Shown here piece after piece: positions 42,823 to 51,826 of a stretch of 64,000 nucleotides of DNA; the first letter of the stretch is position 1; the number at the start of each line of letters is the position of its first letter. This DNA is from CAYUVH01 sp964448135 (GTDB taxonomy: Bacteria; Verrucomicrobiota; Verrucomicrobiia; Limisphaerales; UBA8199): assembly GCA_964448135.1 (NCBI GenBank), contig CAYUVH010000022.1:62001-126000 (forward strand). Direction: 5' to 3'. A program made the position numbers and the translations under genes. The notes beneath the pieces were generated by a model, which was not told the DNA's origin, did not search any database, and worked only from the letters and a program-made list of their open reading frames with translations.

Positions 42823-45015
42823 GTGGCCGCCCGCTCTCCAGTCATTACGGGATACGGCATCATTGCGGCGCCAGGGATTAACGCGGCGGAGGTCTGGAGC
42901 GCGATTGAAGCCGGCGTCAGCGGGCTCAAACCGCTTTCGCTTTTCCAATCACCCCGCTACGGCCAGGGATTGACCGGTGAGGTGCGGCAGGACCTGGGCG
43001 CGCTCGGCGCGCCGGTGCGTGGTTCACGGTCGGACCGGCTCGGCTGGCTGGCGGCGCGCGAGGCCTTGGTTCACGCGCGCCTCAATCCAGCGGAAGCAGC
43101 GGAGCGCGCCGGGGTGGTGCTCGGCACTTCGGTTGGCGGTTCATTCGACAGCGAAAAGTTTCTCATCAAGCTGATGAAGCACCGCCAGTTTCATCCGCGC
43201 CCGACCCGCTTTCACGAATGCATCTGCACCGTGGATCTGATCGCCGAATCTTTCGGCATGCTGGGGCCGGGCATGGCCGTGGCCACGGCGTGTTCCTCGA
43301 GTGCGCTGGCCATTGCGACGGCGGCCGAAATGATTCTTTCCGGCGAAGCGGATGTGATGCTGACCGGGGGAGCAGATTCGATGTCCCGCATGACGTGGGG
43401 GGGTTTTCATTCGCTGCTGCTCGTGGATTCGGCGGGGTGTCGGCCTTTCGATGCGACCCGTGGCGGCATGAGTCTCGGCGAAGGAGCGGCTGTCTTGGTG
43501 CTGGAAGCCGAAGAAACGGCCCGCAAACGCGGCGCGACCATTCTTGCGCGGCTCAGTGGCTGGGGTTCGAGTTGCGATGCGCACCACCCCACGGCGCCCG
43601 ATCCAGACGGAGCCGGCGCCGCGGCCGCGATGCGATCCTCGCTCGCCCGCGCGGGACTCGAACCGGCCGCCATTGATTACGTAAACGCGCACGGCACCGG
43701 CACGCGGGACAACGACGTTTCCGAGGCGCGGGCTCTGAAATCCGTTTTTGGTGGCCGCGTGCCGCCGACTTCGAGCACGAAACGCTTTTTCGGCCACGCG
43801 CTGGGCGCGAGTGGGGCGCTGGAGGCGGTCGTCTGTCTGGAAGCTCTCCGCCGGCAGTTGATGCCGCCGAACCTGGGCTTCAAGTCGCTCGACCCTGCCA
43901 TCGGGATCGAACCCGTTACCCGCATCGAAAGCGCCTCGCTCAAGCACGTGATGAGCAACTCCTTCGGCTTCGGCGGCAACAATGGCGTCCTTATTTTTTC
44001 CCAGCCGGATGCGAATATTTCTCCGCGACCGCCGAAGCCGGTGAGTATCGCGGTGACCGGTATCGGAGTCATTGGTCCTGGTTCGGTTACCGAGAAGGAA
44101 ATCGGGCCGCCCCTGCCGCCGGGTAAAGGCGTGGTGCATGATTGCGGTGTGCTTGTGGATCGTGCCACGCTCTCGCCGATCCAGCGCCGGCGATTGAGCC
44201 GCTTGCAGCAAATGGGTCTCATCACGGCGCGCCGCAGTCACACGCCCGTGCCGGGCCGGCGGCTCGCGGTCTCCATCGGCACCGGCCTCGGTTGCCTGGA
44301 GGATGCGGGAGCTTTCATCGAAAACCTTATTGCCAAGGACGAGAATGAGCCGATGCCGGCGCGCTTTCCGAATTCCGTCCACAACGCCATCGCCGCCCAA
44401 GTCGCCATCGACCAGAAAGCGCACGGCGCAAATTGCGCGCCCACGGCCGCCGAGATCACTTTCGAATGCGCGCTCTGGCAGGGCATCAACCAATTGCTCA
44501 CGGGCGAATCGGATTGCTCCCTCGCCGGCGCCGCCGACGCGTTGGACAATTGTCTCCTGAGCATCGGCAAACGCTGGGGCGCGTGGAACGATCGGACCCT
44601 GCCCGGCGAGGGCGCGGCCATCACCAGCCTTTGCCGCGCCGAAGAGGCCGCCGCGCCGCTCGCGCGAATCACGGCGCTGAAACTGGGCCGCTACCGCCAG
44701 CCCTTCGATGCGGAGCGCGAGGCGGACTGGGTGGCGTCGGCGGTGAACCTCGCCAATGTCAGCATCGTGCTGAGCGGGGCGGGGGGCTTTCCGCATTTCA
44801 ATCCCTGGTATGAGGCGGTCGTCTCCGCGCTCTCCGCGCGCGCGGGTCGTGATCTCGAACATCGCATCTACAAGCAACAATGTGGCGAGTTCCACGCCGC
44901 TTCGGGATTCGGATTTTCCATCGCACTGGAGTTGGTACGCCACAAGCGCTTTGGGGTCCTGCTATACACGCTGGCGGCGCGCGGGGCGAAGGCGGTCTGT
45001 TGCCTGGAGCCGTGA
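42823..45015 (+). CDS. Fused ketosynthase plus Cys-less ketosynthase-like (CLF-like) protein
   Basis: 730 residues from a GTG at 42823, 6 bases after the ACP stop. Residues 1-400 are a full FabF-type ketosynthase: Cys157 (ATACSSSAL), His290 (NAHGTGT), Lys320 and His325 (TKRFFGHALGASG). Residues about 407-730 restart with SIAVTGIGVIGPG, another ketosynthase-like fold. It lacks the nucleophile (T-A-A-E instead of T-A-C-S, about 541-544) and the NAHGTGT histidine. It looks like a natural KS-CLF fusion. The end overlaps the next gene by four bases. Confidence 0.85.
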   Translation: MAARSPVITGYGIIAAPGINAAEVWSAIEAGVSGLKPLSLFQSPRYGQGLTGEVRQDLGALGAPVRGSRSDRLGWLAAREALVHARLNPAEAAERAGVVLGTSVGGSFDSEKFLIKLMKHRQFHPRPTRFHECICTVDLIAESFGMLGPGMAVATACSSSALAIATAAEMILSGEADVMLTGGADSMSRMTWGGFHSLLLVDSAGCRPFDATRGGMSLGEGAAVLVLEAEETARKRGATILARLSGWGSSCDAHHPTAPDPDGAGAAAAMRSSLARAGLEPAAIDYVNAHGTGTRDNDVSEARALKSVFGGRVPPTSSTKRFFGHALGASGALEAVVCLEALRRQLMPPNLGFKSLDPAIGIEPVTRIESASLKHVMSNSFGFGGNNGVLIFSQPDANISPRPPKPVSIAVTGIGVIGPGSVTEKEIGPPLPPGKGVVHDCGVLVDRATLSPIQRRRLSRLQQMGLITARRSHTPVPGRRLAVSIGTGLGCLEDAGAFIENLIAKDENEPMPARFPNSVHNAIAAQVAIDQKAHGANCAPTAAEITFECALWQGINQLLTGESDCSLAGAADALDNCLLSIGKRWGAWNDRTLPGEGAAITSLCRAEEAAAPLARITALKLGRYRQPFDAEREADWVASAVNLANVSIVLSGAGGFPHFNPWYEAVVSALSARAGRDLEHRIYKQQCGEFHAASGFGFSIALELVRHKRFGVLLYTLAARGAKAVCCLEP

Positions 45016-45764
45016 CGCGCTTCCATTATATTGCGATACTGACAGCGATCCTGGCGATTGCCGCCATTGCGCTGCATCGCCCGTGGTGGTGCCTTTGGCT
45101 GGCCGTCGCTCTGTTTGTGGTCATGGGCTTCGGCGTTGCCATTCCGCAACTCCGGCTTTTCGGTCCCTACGTTTGCGATGGAAATTCCGCCCGCAAGGCG
45201 GTCGCCCTGACCTTCGACGACGGCCCCGACCCGCGATCGACGCCGGCCCTGCTCGCGTTACTGCGGGAGGCGGGTGTTCCGGCGGCGTTCTTCGCGGTGG
45301 GCCATCGCGTCGAGGCTAATCCCGAGCTCGCCGCGCAGATCGTGCGCGATGGCCATGTCCTGGAAAACCATTCGTACGCCCACAGCAATTTCACGAACTT
45401 CTACACCACCGCGCAATTGCACGCCGAATTAAGCCACGCGCAGGAAGCGATTCAGCGCGCGACGGGCGTGGCTCCTGTTTTGTTTCGTCCGCCCATGGGA
45501 CTCTCGAATCCGGGGGTATTTCGGGCGGCCGAAGCGCTGAAACTTCGCGTGATCGGCTGGACCGTGCGTGGACTGGATACGCGGATAAAAAATCCCGAGC
45601 GCATCGTTGCGCGGATCGTCCGCGGACTGAAACCCGGAGCGATTATTTTGCTGCACGACGGCAATATTCCCTCCGAGCGCCTGGTGATTACGGTCCGTAC
45701 CCTATTGGACAGGCTGCGATTGCTGGGTTATGAGATGGTACGATTGGACAAACTGCTCGCATGA
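45012..45764 (+). CDS. Polysaccharide deacetylase (NodB-type), membrane-anchored
   Basis: 250 residues from the GTG at 45012, overlapping the previous stop (GTGA). Two membrane spans at the N-terminus (AILTAILAIAAIALH and WLAVALFVVMGFGV) precede the NodB domain. Motif 1 is LTFDDGPDP, motif 2 is HSYAHSNF (metal-binding HxxxH) and motif 3 is RPPMGLSNPG. It removes acyl groups from a sugar or related substrate in the envelope. It is translationally coupled to both neighbours, so it belongs to the pathway. Its substrate in a polyene-like locus is unclear. Confidence 0.87.
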   Translation: MTRFHYIAILTAILAIAAIALHRPWWCLWLAVALFVVMGFGVAIPQLRLFGPYVCDGNSARKAVALTFDDGPDPRSTPALLALLREAGVPAAFFAVGHRVEANPELAAQIVRDGHVLENHSYAHSNFTNFYTTAQLHAELSHAQEAIQRATGVAPVLFRPPMGLSNPGVFRAAEALKLRVIGWTVRGLDTRIKNPERIVARIVRGLKPGAIILLHDGNIPSERLVITVRTLLDRLRLLGYEMVRLDKLLA

Positions 45765-46444
45765 AGACCTGGCTCACAATTTTTTCGATCGCGCTGACGT
45801 GCGTGGCTCGCGGTGCGGATCCGGCGCCGGCGGCGGGCGATCCGATGGTTTTGCTGCGCGAATTGCAACGCCAGATGGCGCCGGTGAAAACCGTTTACCT
45901 GGAGTTCACGCAGGAGCGGGAATTGAAGCTCTTCAAGGAGCCCTTGCGCAGCGAAGGCATTTTGTTGATGGAAAAGCCGGGACAAATCCGCTGGGAAACG
46001 ACTTCGCCCTATCAATCCATCCTGTTGGGGAGTTTGAAATCGGTCGCGCAATTCGAGGAAACCGACGGGAAGTGGCAGAAGCTCAAGCTCGGCTTTCCGC
46101 AGGCGCTCAAGCGGGCCATCGACCAGATGACCATGATGAACCAGGGACGCGTGGACGAACTCGCCCGGGATTTCGACCTGTCGGCCACGACCGGGCGTGT
46201 GGCGGTACTCACCATGGTGCCGAAGGACGCGACGTTTCGCGGCGTGATCGCCTCGATGGAGGTGGAGATGGCGGCTGATTTTTCCACGACGAAGCAGGTC
46301 GTGCTGAAGGAGCCCAGTGGCGATTTGACACGCATCATTTTCAAAAACGAGCATCGGGACGTGAAGTTCCCGGAGCGCGCGTTCGATCAAATCCAACCGC
46401 TGCCGGTGGCGGACCTGAAGGCGGCGGTTCTGCATGCGCCCTGA
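45761..46444 (+). CDS. LolA-like outer-membrane lipoprotein carrier
   Basis: 227 residues with a signal peptide (WLTIFSIALTCVARGADP). The LolA core is visible: TVYLEFTQERELKLFKEPL, then GILLMEKPGQIRWETTSPY and a late NEHRDVKFPERAFD. It is periplasmic and moves hydrophobic cargo to the outer membrane; aryl-polyene loci encode a dedicated copy (ApeL-type). It overlaps the deacetylase stop by four bases (ATGA). Confidence 0.85.
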   Translation: MKTWLTIFSIALTCVARGADPAPAAGDPMVLLRELQRQMAPVKTVYLEFTQERELKLFKEPLRSEGILLMEKPGQIRWETTSPYQSILLGSLKSVAQFEETDGKWQKLKLGFPQALKRAIDQMTMMNQGRVDELARDFDLSATTGRVAVLTMVPKDATFRGVIASMEVEMAADFSTTKQVVLKEPSGDLTRIIFKNEHRDVKFPERAFDQIQPLPVADLKAAVLHAP

Positions 46445-46459
46445 TTTCTCGAACTGCGG

Positions 46460-46969
46460 ATGAAGGCGCTATGCTCATTGCTAGTGGTCATGCTGCTTGG
46501 GGCGGGCTGTGCCACCGCGCCTCTCGCCGACAACTCCTGGCGCGCGCAGCGGCATTTTGCGCCGGATGGCTTCATGACGCACCGCGCAATTTTGACCGCG
46601 CGCGGCAAGCAGTATCCCATCAATGGCTGGCTCGCGATGAGTAAGACCGGCGGCATGCGCCTGGTGGTCACAGAGCACTTCGGCACGGCCCTCGCCGACG
46701 TGTTGGTGAAGCCCGACGGCTCGGTGCACTTGATGAGCAAGAATTCCCGGCTCAAACCGTCTTGGATTCGCAAGTATCTCGCCGAGGATTTGAAATGCCT
46801 TTTCGGGCCGGACGACATGCTGGTGCAGTCCTGTCCGGTCAAAGTGATTTCGCCGGACCACTACGTGATCAAACGGTTCTGGTACGAGCTGGACCTTCGG
46901 ATCGTAGAAAACCATCCCGGGCCGCAACCGGCTGGTTTGTTCGAGGACAACAGCCCGACACCGCAATGA
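46460..46969 (+). CDS. Lipoprotein, DUF3261-like (ApeN-type candidate)
   Basis: 169 residues. Signal peptide with lipobox LGAGC, then a beta-rich domain (MTHRAILTARGKQYPINGW, GMRLVVTEHFGTALADV). Aryl-polyene loci typically encode a DUF3261 lipoprotein next to LolA and the dehydratase, and this fits in place and size. The family call is tentative. Overlaps the ApeI-like start by four bases. Confidence 0.68.
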   Translation: MKALCSLLVVMLLGAGCATAPLADNSWRAQRHFAPDGFMTHRAILTARGKQYPINGWLAMSKTGGMRLVVTEHFGTALADVLVKPDGSVHLMSKNSRLKPSWIRKYLAEDLKCLFGPDDMLVQSCPVKVISPDHYVIKRFWYELDLRIVENHPGPQPAGLFEDNSPTPQ

Positions 46970-47343
46970 CGATGAGCCAGTCCATCGCGTCGGCCCGTGT
47001 CAGCGGTCCGACCCCGCAACCTGACGGGGTCGCGCAATTCGAATTTCGGTTCGATGCGAAAGATCCGTTTTTCGCCGGACACTTTCCGGGTCGTCCTATT
47101 CTGCCCGGGGTATTTCAACTTGAGTTGACGCGTGCAGCAGCAGAGTGGGCGCTCGATTGCCGGCTGGATGTGCGCGAGATTCGAAAGGCGAAGTTTCTAC
47201 GGCCCATTGTGCCCGGCGAGGTGATCCGGCTGGAATTGAAAACGGCGGAGGAAAGCGGCAGTGTGGTCGCGCAGGCGGGATTTTCGGTTCATGGGCAAAG
47301 GGCGGGCGAAACAGTGATGCGATTGTGTCGAAACGCTGGTTGA
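46966..47343 (+). CDS. Hotdog-fold dehydratase (FabZ/ApeI-like)
   Basis: 125 residues from the ATG at 46966. The family motif HFPGRPILPGVFQLE contains the catalytic His; a longer in-frame ORF upstream is not used. It dehydrates 3-hydroxyacyl-ACP, probably together with the ApeP-like protein. It overlaps the C45 gene by 19 bases. Confidence 0.87.
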   Translation: MTMSQSIASARVSGPTPQPDGVAQFEFRFDAKDPFFAGHFPGRPILPGVFQLELTRAAAEWALDCRLDVREIRKAKFLRPIVPGEVIRLELKTAEESGSVVAQAGFSVHGQRAGETVMRLCRNAG

Positions 47344-48998
47344 AATGGCTGAAACGAGGGCTGCTCTGCTGCCTCGTGCTCGCGGTGGCCGGGTGGTTTA
47401 TCGGCCGCGCATTGCTGCAAAGCTGGGCCGCCAAGCCACCGCCCATTCCCCCGGACGCCACGGTCCTGAAACTCAAGCCGGAGACACGGGACGGGCGCGT
47501 GTGGCTGGGTAAATCTTGGTTCGGACACCGGGAAGGACTCCCGGTAGTTTGCCTGAAGGGAACGCCGTTCGAAATCGGTTATGCGAACGGCTTGTTGCTC
47601 CAGCCGCAGATGCGCACCCTGGAGAACGAATTCCTGGACATGGTCCATGGTTACGTTCCCGAGGGGTTGCGGATGGATCTCATCAAGGACTACATCATCT
47701 ACCGCAACCGCCATCTGACCGATTACGTCTCCCGAGACCGGCAATTGGAGTTGCTGGGGATTACGCTGGGCAATCCGGATGTGCATCCCGAACTCGGTCC
47801 GTACTACAACCGCCTCCTGAACTATCACGCAGCGCACGATGTTTCTTACATGCTGATCGACAACCCGCTGATTTCGAAGGCGGGTTGCACTGCATTTGGC
47901 GCGTGGGGAACGGCGACGATGGGCGGCCATTTGATCACCGGACGAAATTTCGACTGGGAAGCCGCCGAAGTGTTCAGTCGCGACCGGGTGGTGATTCTCT
48001 GCGAACCGGACGGCCGCATCCCCTTTGCGTCGCTGTCGTGGGCGGGGATGGCCGGCGTCGTTTCGGGCATGAATCGCGCCGGTGTCTCGGTGACTGTGAA
48101 CGGCGCACCATCCAGCCTCCCGGGTGAGACCGCCACTCCCGTGGCGCTGGTCGCCCGCGACATTCTCGAGCAGGCGCACAATCTCACCGAGGCCACGCAA
48201 ATCCTGCGCAACGCCAAAGTCTTCGTCTCCACCATCTGGCTGGTGGGCAGTCGCACCGACGGGCGCTTCATTTCGGTCGAGAAAAGTCCGGCGCGCACGG
48301 AAGTCCGCGAATCCACGAACAATAATTCCATCGTCTGCGGCAACCACTTTCTCACCGCTGCGCTCGGCGGCGACGCGCGCAATCAAACCTACACGGCCGA
48401 AGCCACATCCGTTTCACGCGCGGCGCGGATGTCGGAGTTGATCGAGGGCACACAGGGGAAGCTGGACGCCGTGCTGGCCGCCGAGTTTCTGCGCGACCGG
48501 AAACTGGCCGGGGGCAAGTTCCCGGGCAACGGACACCGCGGCACTCTCAACGCTTTCATCGCCACGCACGCGACGGTCATGGATCTGACCGATGGGATTT
48601 TCTGGGCGTCTTCGCCGCCGAACCAGTTTGGCAAATTCGTTGCCTTCGATCTGGCGGATTTCGACCGGGAACTCCCGGCGCTGATCGTTCCGGCTGATCC
48701 GGTTTTGGCATCGGGAGAATTTGATCGCACGAAAGAGGCGCGGGGTTTGCTGGCGGCGGCGGAAAAGGCGTTGAAGGCGAAAGAGGCCGCGACCGCGTTG
48801 GCGGATGCGGAAAAGGCGGAGTCCTTGAACCCCGGTTTCTATTGGAATGCGACCGTGCGCGGCAAAGCCTTGGAAATGCTTGGGCGCAAACAAGAAGCCG
48901 CGACGGCGTATGCGGCCGCACTGGCCGCGCATCCGGCATTCCTTAAGGAGACGCAGGACTTGGAGGCGTCGCTGCGGCGGCTGCAGCCGAATCCTTAG
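47325..48998 (+). CDS. Membrane-anchored C45 (acyl-CoA:6-APA acyltransferase-like) Ntn-hydrolase
   Basis: 557 residues from the GTG at 47325. One membrane span (LLCCLVLAVAGWFIGRALL) follows a basic tip. The C45/phospholipase-B-like core starts LKGTPFEIGYANGLLL. The self-processing cysteine is in SKAGCTAFGAWG, followed by GGHLITGRNFDWE and MAGVVSGMNRAGVSVTVNG. A C-terminal TPR-like region (KALKAKEAATALADAEKAES) may bind partners. It probably transfers the finished acyl chain outside the inner membrane. The 3' end overlaps the convergent antiporter gene by 56 bases. Confidence 0.82.
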   Translation: MSKRWLKWLKRGLLCCLVLAVAGWFIGRALLQSWAAKPPPIPPDATVLKLKPETRDGRVWLGKSWFGHREGLPVVCLKGTPFEIGYANGLLLQPQMRTLENEFLDMVHGYVPEGLRMDLIKDYIIYRNRHLTDYVSRDRQLELLGITLGNPDVHPELGPYYNRLLNYHAAHDVSYMLIDNPLISKAGCTAFGAWGTATMGGHLITGRNFDWEAAEVFSRDRVVILCEPDGRIPFASLSWAGMAGVVSGMNRAGVSVTVNGAPSSLPGETATPVALVARDILEQAHNLTEATQILRNAKVFVSTIWLVGSRTDGRFISVEKSPARTEVRESTNNNSIVCGNHFLTAALGGDARNQTYTAEATSVSRAARMSELIEGTQGKLDAVLAAEFLRDRKLAGGKFPGNGHRGTLNAFIATHATVMDLTDGIFWASSPPNQFGKFVAFDLADFDRELPALIVPADPVLASGEFDRTKEARGLLAAAEKALKAKEAATALADAEKAESLNPGFYWNATVRGKALEMLGRKQEAATAYAAALAAHPAFLKETQDLEASLRRLQPNP

Positions 48999-50358
48999 CC
49001 TCCGTGTCGAACCACGACGGCGTGGGCGGCACCAGTGCCAGCAGACCCTTCGGCAGCCACCAGCGCAACAACGGCCCGCACATCGCGGTAGTGACGAGCG
49101 CCATGATCACGCACATCGTAAAGATGGCGGGGTTGAGCAGCTTGAGTTCGAGGCCGACGTTGATGGCGATCAAGCCCATGAGCGCGCGCGTGTTCATCAG
49201 CGCGGCGATGCAGCCCGAATCACGCGTGGGCTGGCCGGTCAGGCGCGCTCCCAAAAAGCAGCCGCCCAGCTTTCCGCCGACTGCCGCCAGTAACACCAGG
49301 CCGCAGGCAATCCAGGCCATGGGCGTTTGCAGCGCGCCGATCCGTGTGTTCAGGCCGGTGTTCGTGAAAAAGATCGGCACGAATGCCACCAGCACAACGC
49401 CGGAGAAGCGATCACGCCAGGCGCGGACGAGGCCGGTTTCCTGGTGCAGGGCGACGCCGAAGAGGAACGCGCCGAAGATCACGAAAATTCCCAGCTCGTG
49501 AGTGGCGAGCGCGGAGGCGAACAGCAGAATCAACAGCAGGGCCAGCACCGTGGGCGGCAGCGGGCTGCGCTCGGGATCAGCCACCGTGCGGCGCCAGAAT
49601 TTTCGCACCGCGGGGCCGATGACATATTGGAGCAGCAGGAAAAATCCGACGATTCCGATCAATTGGCCACCCAAGCGTAAATAGTTAAGTTTCTCCAACT
49701 CAAACCCACAGCCCGCCAGCATCGTCGCCACGCCGAGGAACACCCAGCCCACCACGTCGTCAATCGCCGCGGCGCTGATGCCCATCGCTCCGAGCGCTGT
49801 GCGTTCGAGCCGCATCTCCAACAGAATCCGCCCCATGATGGGCAAGGCCGAGATCGAGAGCGTGATGCAAAAAAAGAGCAGAAAGCCGAAGCGCGGTGTC
49901 TCCGGCGCGAAATTGGTGTGCAGCCACGGGCCGATGGCCAGCCCCAGCAGGCAGGGGCCGACGATGCCGCAAATCGAAACGGCCGTTACGGTCCTCGACC
50001 GCGCGCGCAGGTGGCTGTAGTCAAATTCCATCCCCACCTGGAACAGCAGAAAAATCAGCCCGAGTTTTCCGAGCAATTGAAGTGACTGCTGTGTTTCCTT
50101 CGGAAAAAGCTGCGGCCAGTCCGCCGGCCAGATGAAACCCAGCACGGAAGGCCCGAGCAAAATGCCCGCCAGAATTTCCCCCACCGCGAGCGGCTGGCCG
50201 AAGAAACGCTTGCCCGCGCGACCGAACAGCCAGGCCGCCGCGATGATGATCATCCATTCGAACAGGACAAACTTTAGATGGCCCTCAATTGCAGTAGGAT
50301 TCACAGTAAACGGATAGTGCGTTGGGAGTTTTGGGACAAGTGGGAAATTCCGAGCCAT
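48943..50358 (-). CDS. CPA2-family cation/proton antiporter
   Basis: 471 residues, about 12 membrane segments. The family core is visible: GEILAGILLGPSVLGFIWP, FLLFQVGMEFD and SAAAIDDVVGW (ion-binding Asp pair). The C-terminal 20 residues are Ala/Pro-rich. It exchanges K+ or Na+ for protons in the inner membrane. It is convergent with the C45 gene (56-base overlap) and divergent from the acyl-CoA ligase gene, so it is an insertion in the operon order with a separate function. Confidence 0.9.
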   Translation of the reverse strand: MARNFPLVPKLPTHYPFTVNPTAIEGHLKFVLFEWMIIIAAAWLFGRAGKRFFGQPLAVGEILAGILLGPSVLGFIWPADWPQLFPKETQQSLQLLGKLGLIFLLFQVGMEFDYSHLRARSRTVTAVSICGIVGPCLLGLAIGPWLHTNFAPETPRFGFLLFFCITLSISALPIMGRILLEMRLERTALGAMGISAAAIDDVVGWVFLGVATMLAGCGFELEKLNYLRLGGQLIGIVGFFLLLQYVIGPAVRKFWRRTVADPERSPLPPTVLALLLILLFASALATHELGIFVIFGAFLFGVALHQETGLVRAWRDRFSGVVLVAFVPIFFTNTGLNTRIGALQTPMAWIACGLVLLAAVGGKLGGCFLGARLTGQPTRDSGCIAALMNTRALMGLIAINVGLELKLLNPAIFTMCVIMALVTTAMCGPLLRWWLPKGLLALVPPTPSWFDTEAKDSAAAAAATPPSPASP

Positions 50359-50417
50359 CCACGGGTTTGACTCATTCGCGCCGGGCGGGCTAGCCTCTTT
50401 GGTCGCAGAGCAGTTTT

Positions 50418-51821
50418 ATGAATTTGATTGAGTTGCTGGAAGACTCCGCCCGCAAGTGGCCGGAAAAAGCCGCCTTTGTCGAGGACGACAAGTCGGTGTC
50501 GTACGCGGAACTTCACGAGCGAGTCACGCAATGGGCTGAACTGCTGAAAGCGAAGGGAGTATCGGCGGGATCGCGCGTGGGGCTTTGTTTTCCGAACGGC
50601 GTGCAATACGTGGCGCTGACTTATGCGCTGTGGCGGCTGGAAGCCGTGGTGGTGCCGTTACCGACGGAGTGTCCGCTGGAAGAGCTGGCCGAGATGGCAG
50701 AGGCGATGTCGCTCGCGGCGGTGGTGAGCCAGAAACAATTCGGCCAGGGCGAAATGATGGCGCCGGATTGCTGGCTGGAGCGATTGGCGCCCAAGACGGT
50801 CGCCGAAAATCACGGTCTCAACCTGGCGTTCGTCCGTTTCACGTCGGGCACGACCAACCAGCGGAAGGGTGTGGCGCTGAGCCATGAAACCATTCGGGAT
50901 CGAGTGGTTGCGGCGAACCGGGCGTTGCACATCGGCCCGGAAGACACCGTGATGTGGTGCCTCCCCATGGCGCATCATTTTCTGGTGACCATCGTGCTGT
51001 ATCTGGCGAACGGCGCAACGATCGTGCTCGCGCGCCATGTCGTGGCGGCGCCGTTTCTGGCGGCCACGAATCGCTGGAAGGGGACGGTGCTTTATGCTGC
51101 GCCGTTTCATTTTTCGCTGCTCGCGCGCGATGCTTCGGCGGCACGACTGGATTCCGTGCGGCTCGCGGTTTCGACCACTTGCGCCCTCCCGCGCGAATTG
51201 CCGGAGGCTTTCAAGAAACGCTACGGCCTGCCACTGGTGCAAGGGCTCGGGATCATCGAGCTCGGCCTGGTCTGCATGAACCTGGACGACCCGATGGGGC
51301 GCTGGGATTCCGTTGGGCGTCCGCTGCCGGATTACCAGGTGCGCATCACGAATCCGGATGCGGATGGGTTTGGCGAGGTGGAACTGAAGGGGCCGGGTTT
51401 TCTCGATGGGTATGCAGCGCCGTGGATCGGACGCGAGCATGTGCTGCGGGATGGATGGTTTACCACGGGTGACCTGGGCCGGGTGGACGCGGAGGGTTAT
51501 CTCTTTCTGGCCGGACGCAAGACGGCGGTCATCAATCTTGCGGGGCGCAAAGTGTTTCCGGAGGAAATTGAAGCGGTGTTGAACCGCCATGAGAGCGTAC
51601 GCGAATCGCGTGTTTATGGACGACTGCATCCGCACTTGGGCGAGGTCGTCGAGGCGGAGATTGTGTTGAAGGAACCGGGCGCGAGCCTGGACCCGCTGAA
51701 AATGTATTGTCGCGAACATCTGGCCTCCTACAAAATTCCTGCCCGGATGACGGTCGTGGAATCGCTCCCCAAAACGGCCGTTACCGGCAAACTTAAACGA
51801 ACGCCCGCGCTGGCGGGTTAG
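50418..51821 (+). CDS. Acyl-CoA synthetase / AMP ligase (ApeH-like)
   Basis: 467 residues. ANL-family motifs are complete: the P-loop-like FTSGTTNQRKGVAL, then YGLPLVQGLGIIELG, the TTGDLGR hinge, GRKTAVINLAGRKVFPEEIE and the C-terminal lysine in TAVTGKLKR. It activates a carboxylic acid with ATP, the starter-unit step expected in aryl-polyene pathways. It is shorter than long-chain synthetases. It is placed beyond the antiporter, outside the overlapping core operon. Confidence 0.87.
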   Translation: MNLIELLEDSARKWPEKAAFVEDDKSVSYAELHERVTQWAELLKAKGVSAGSRVGLCFPNGVQYVALTYALWRLEAVVVPLPTECPLEELAEMAEAMSLAAVVSQKQFGQGEMMAPDCWLERLAPKTVAENHGLNLAFVRFTSGTTNQRKGVALSHETIRDRVVAANRALHIGPEDTVMWCLPMAHHFLVTIVLYLANGATIVLARHVVAAPFLAATNRWKGTVLYAAPFHFSLLARDASAARLDSVRLAVSTTCALPRELPEAFKKRYGLPLVQGLGIIELGLVCMNLDDPMGRWDSVGRPLPDYQVRITNPDADGFGEVELKGPGFLDGYAAPWIGREHVLRDGWFTTGDLGRVDAEGYLFLAGRKTAVINLAGRKVFPEEIEAVLNRHESVRESRVYGRLHPHLGEVVEAEIVLKEPGASLDPLKMYCREHLASYKIPARMTVVESLPKTAVTGKLKRTPALAG

Positions 51822-51826
51822 TATTA

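Noticed and set aside
43141..44943. 600-codon minus-strand ORF
   Set aside because: It lies opposite the KS-CLF fusion gene; its sequence is His/Arg/Gly-rich with no domain, the usual shadow of a GC-rich gene.
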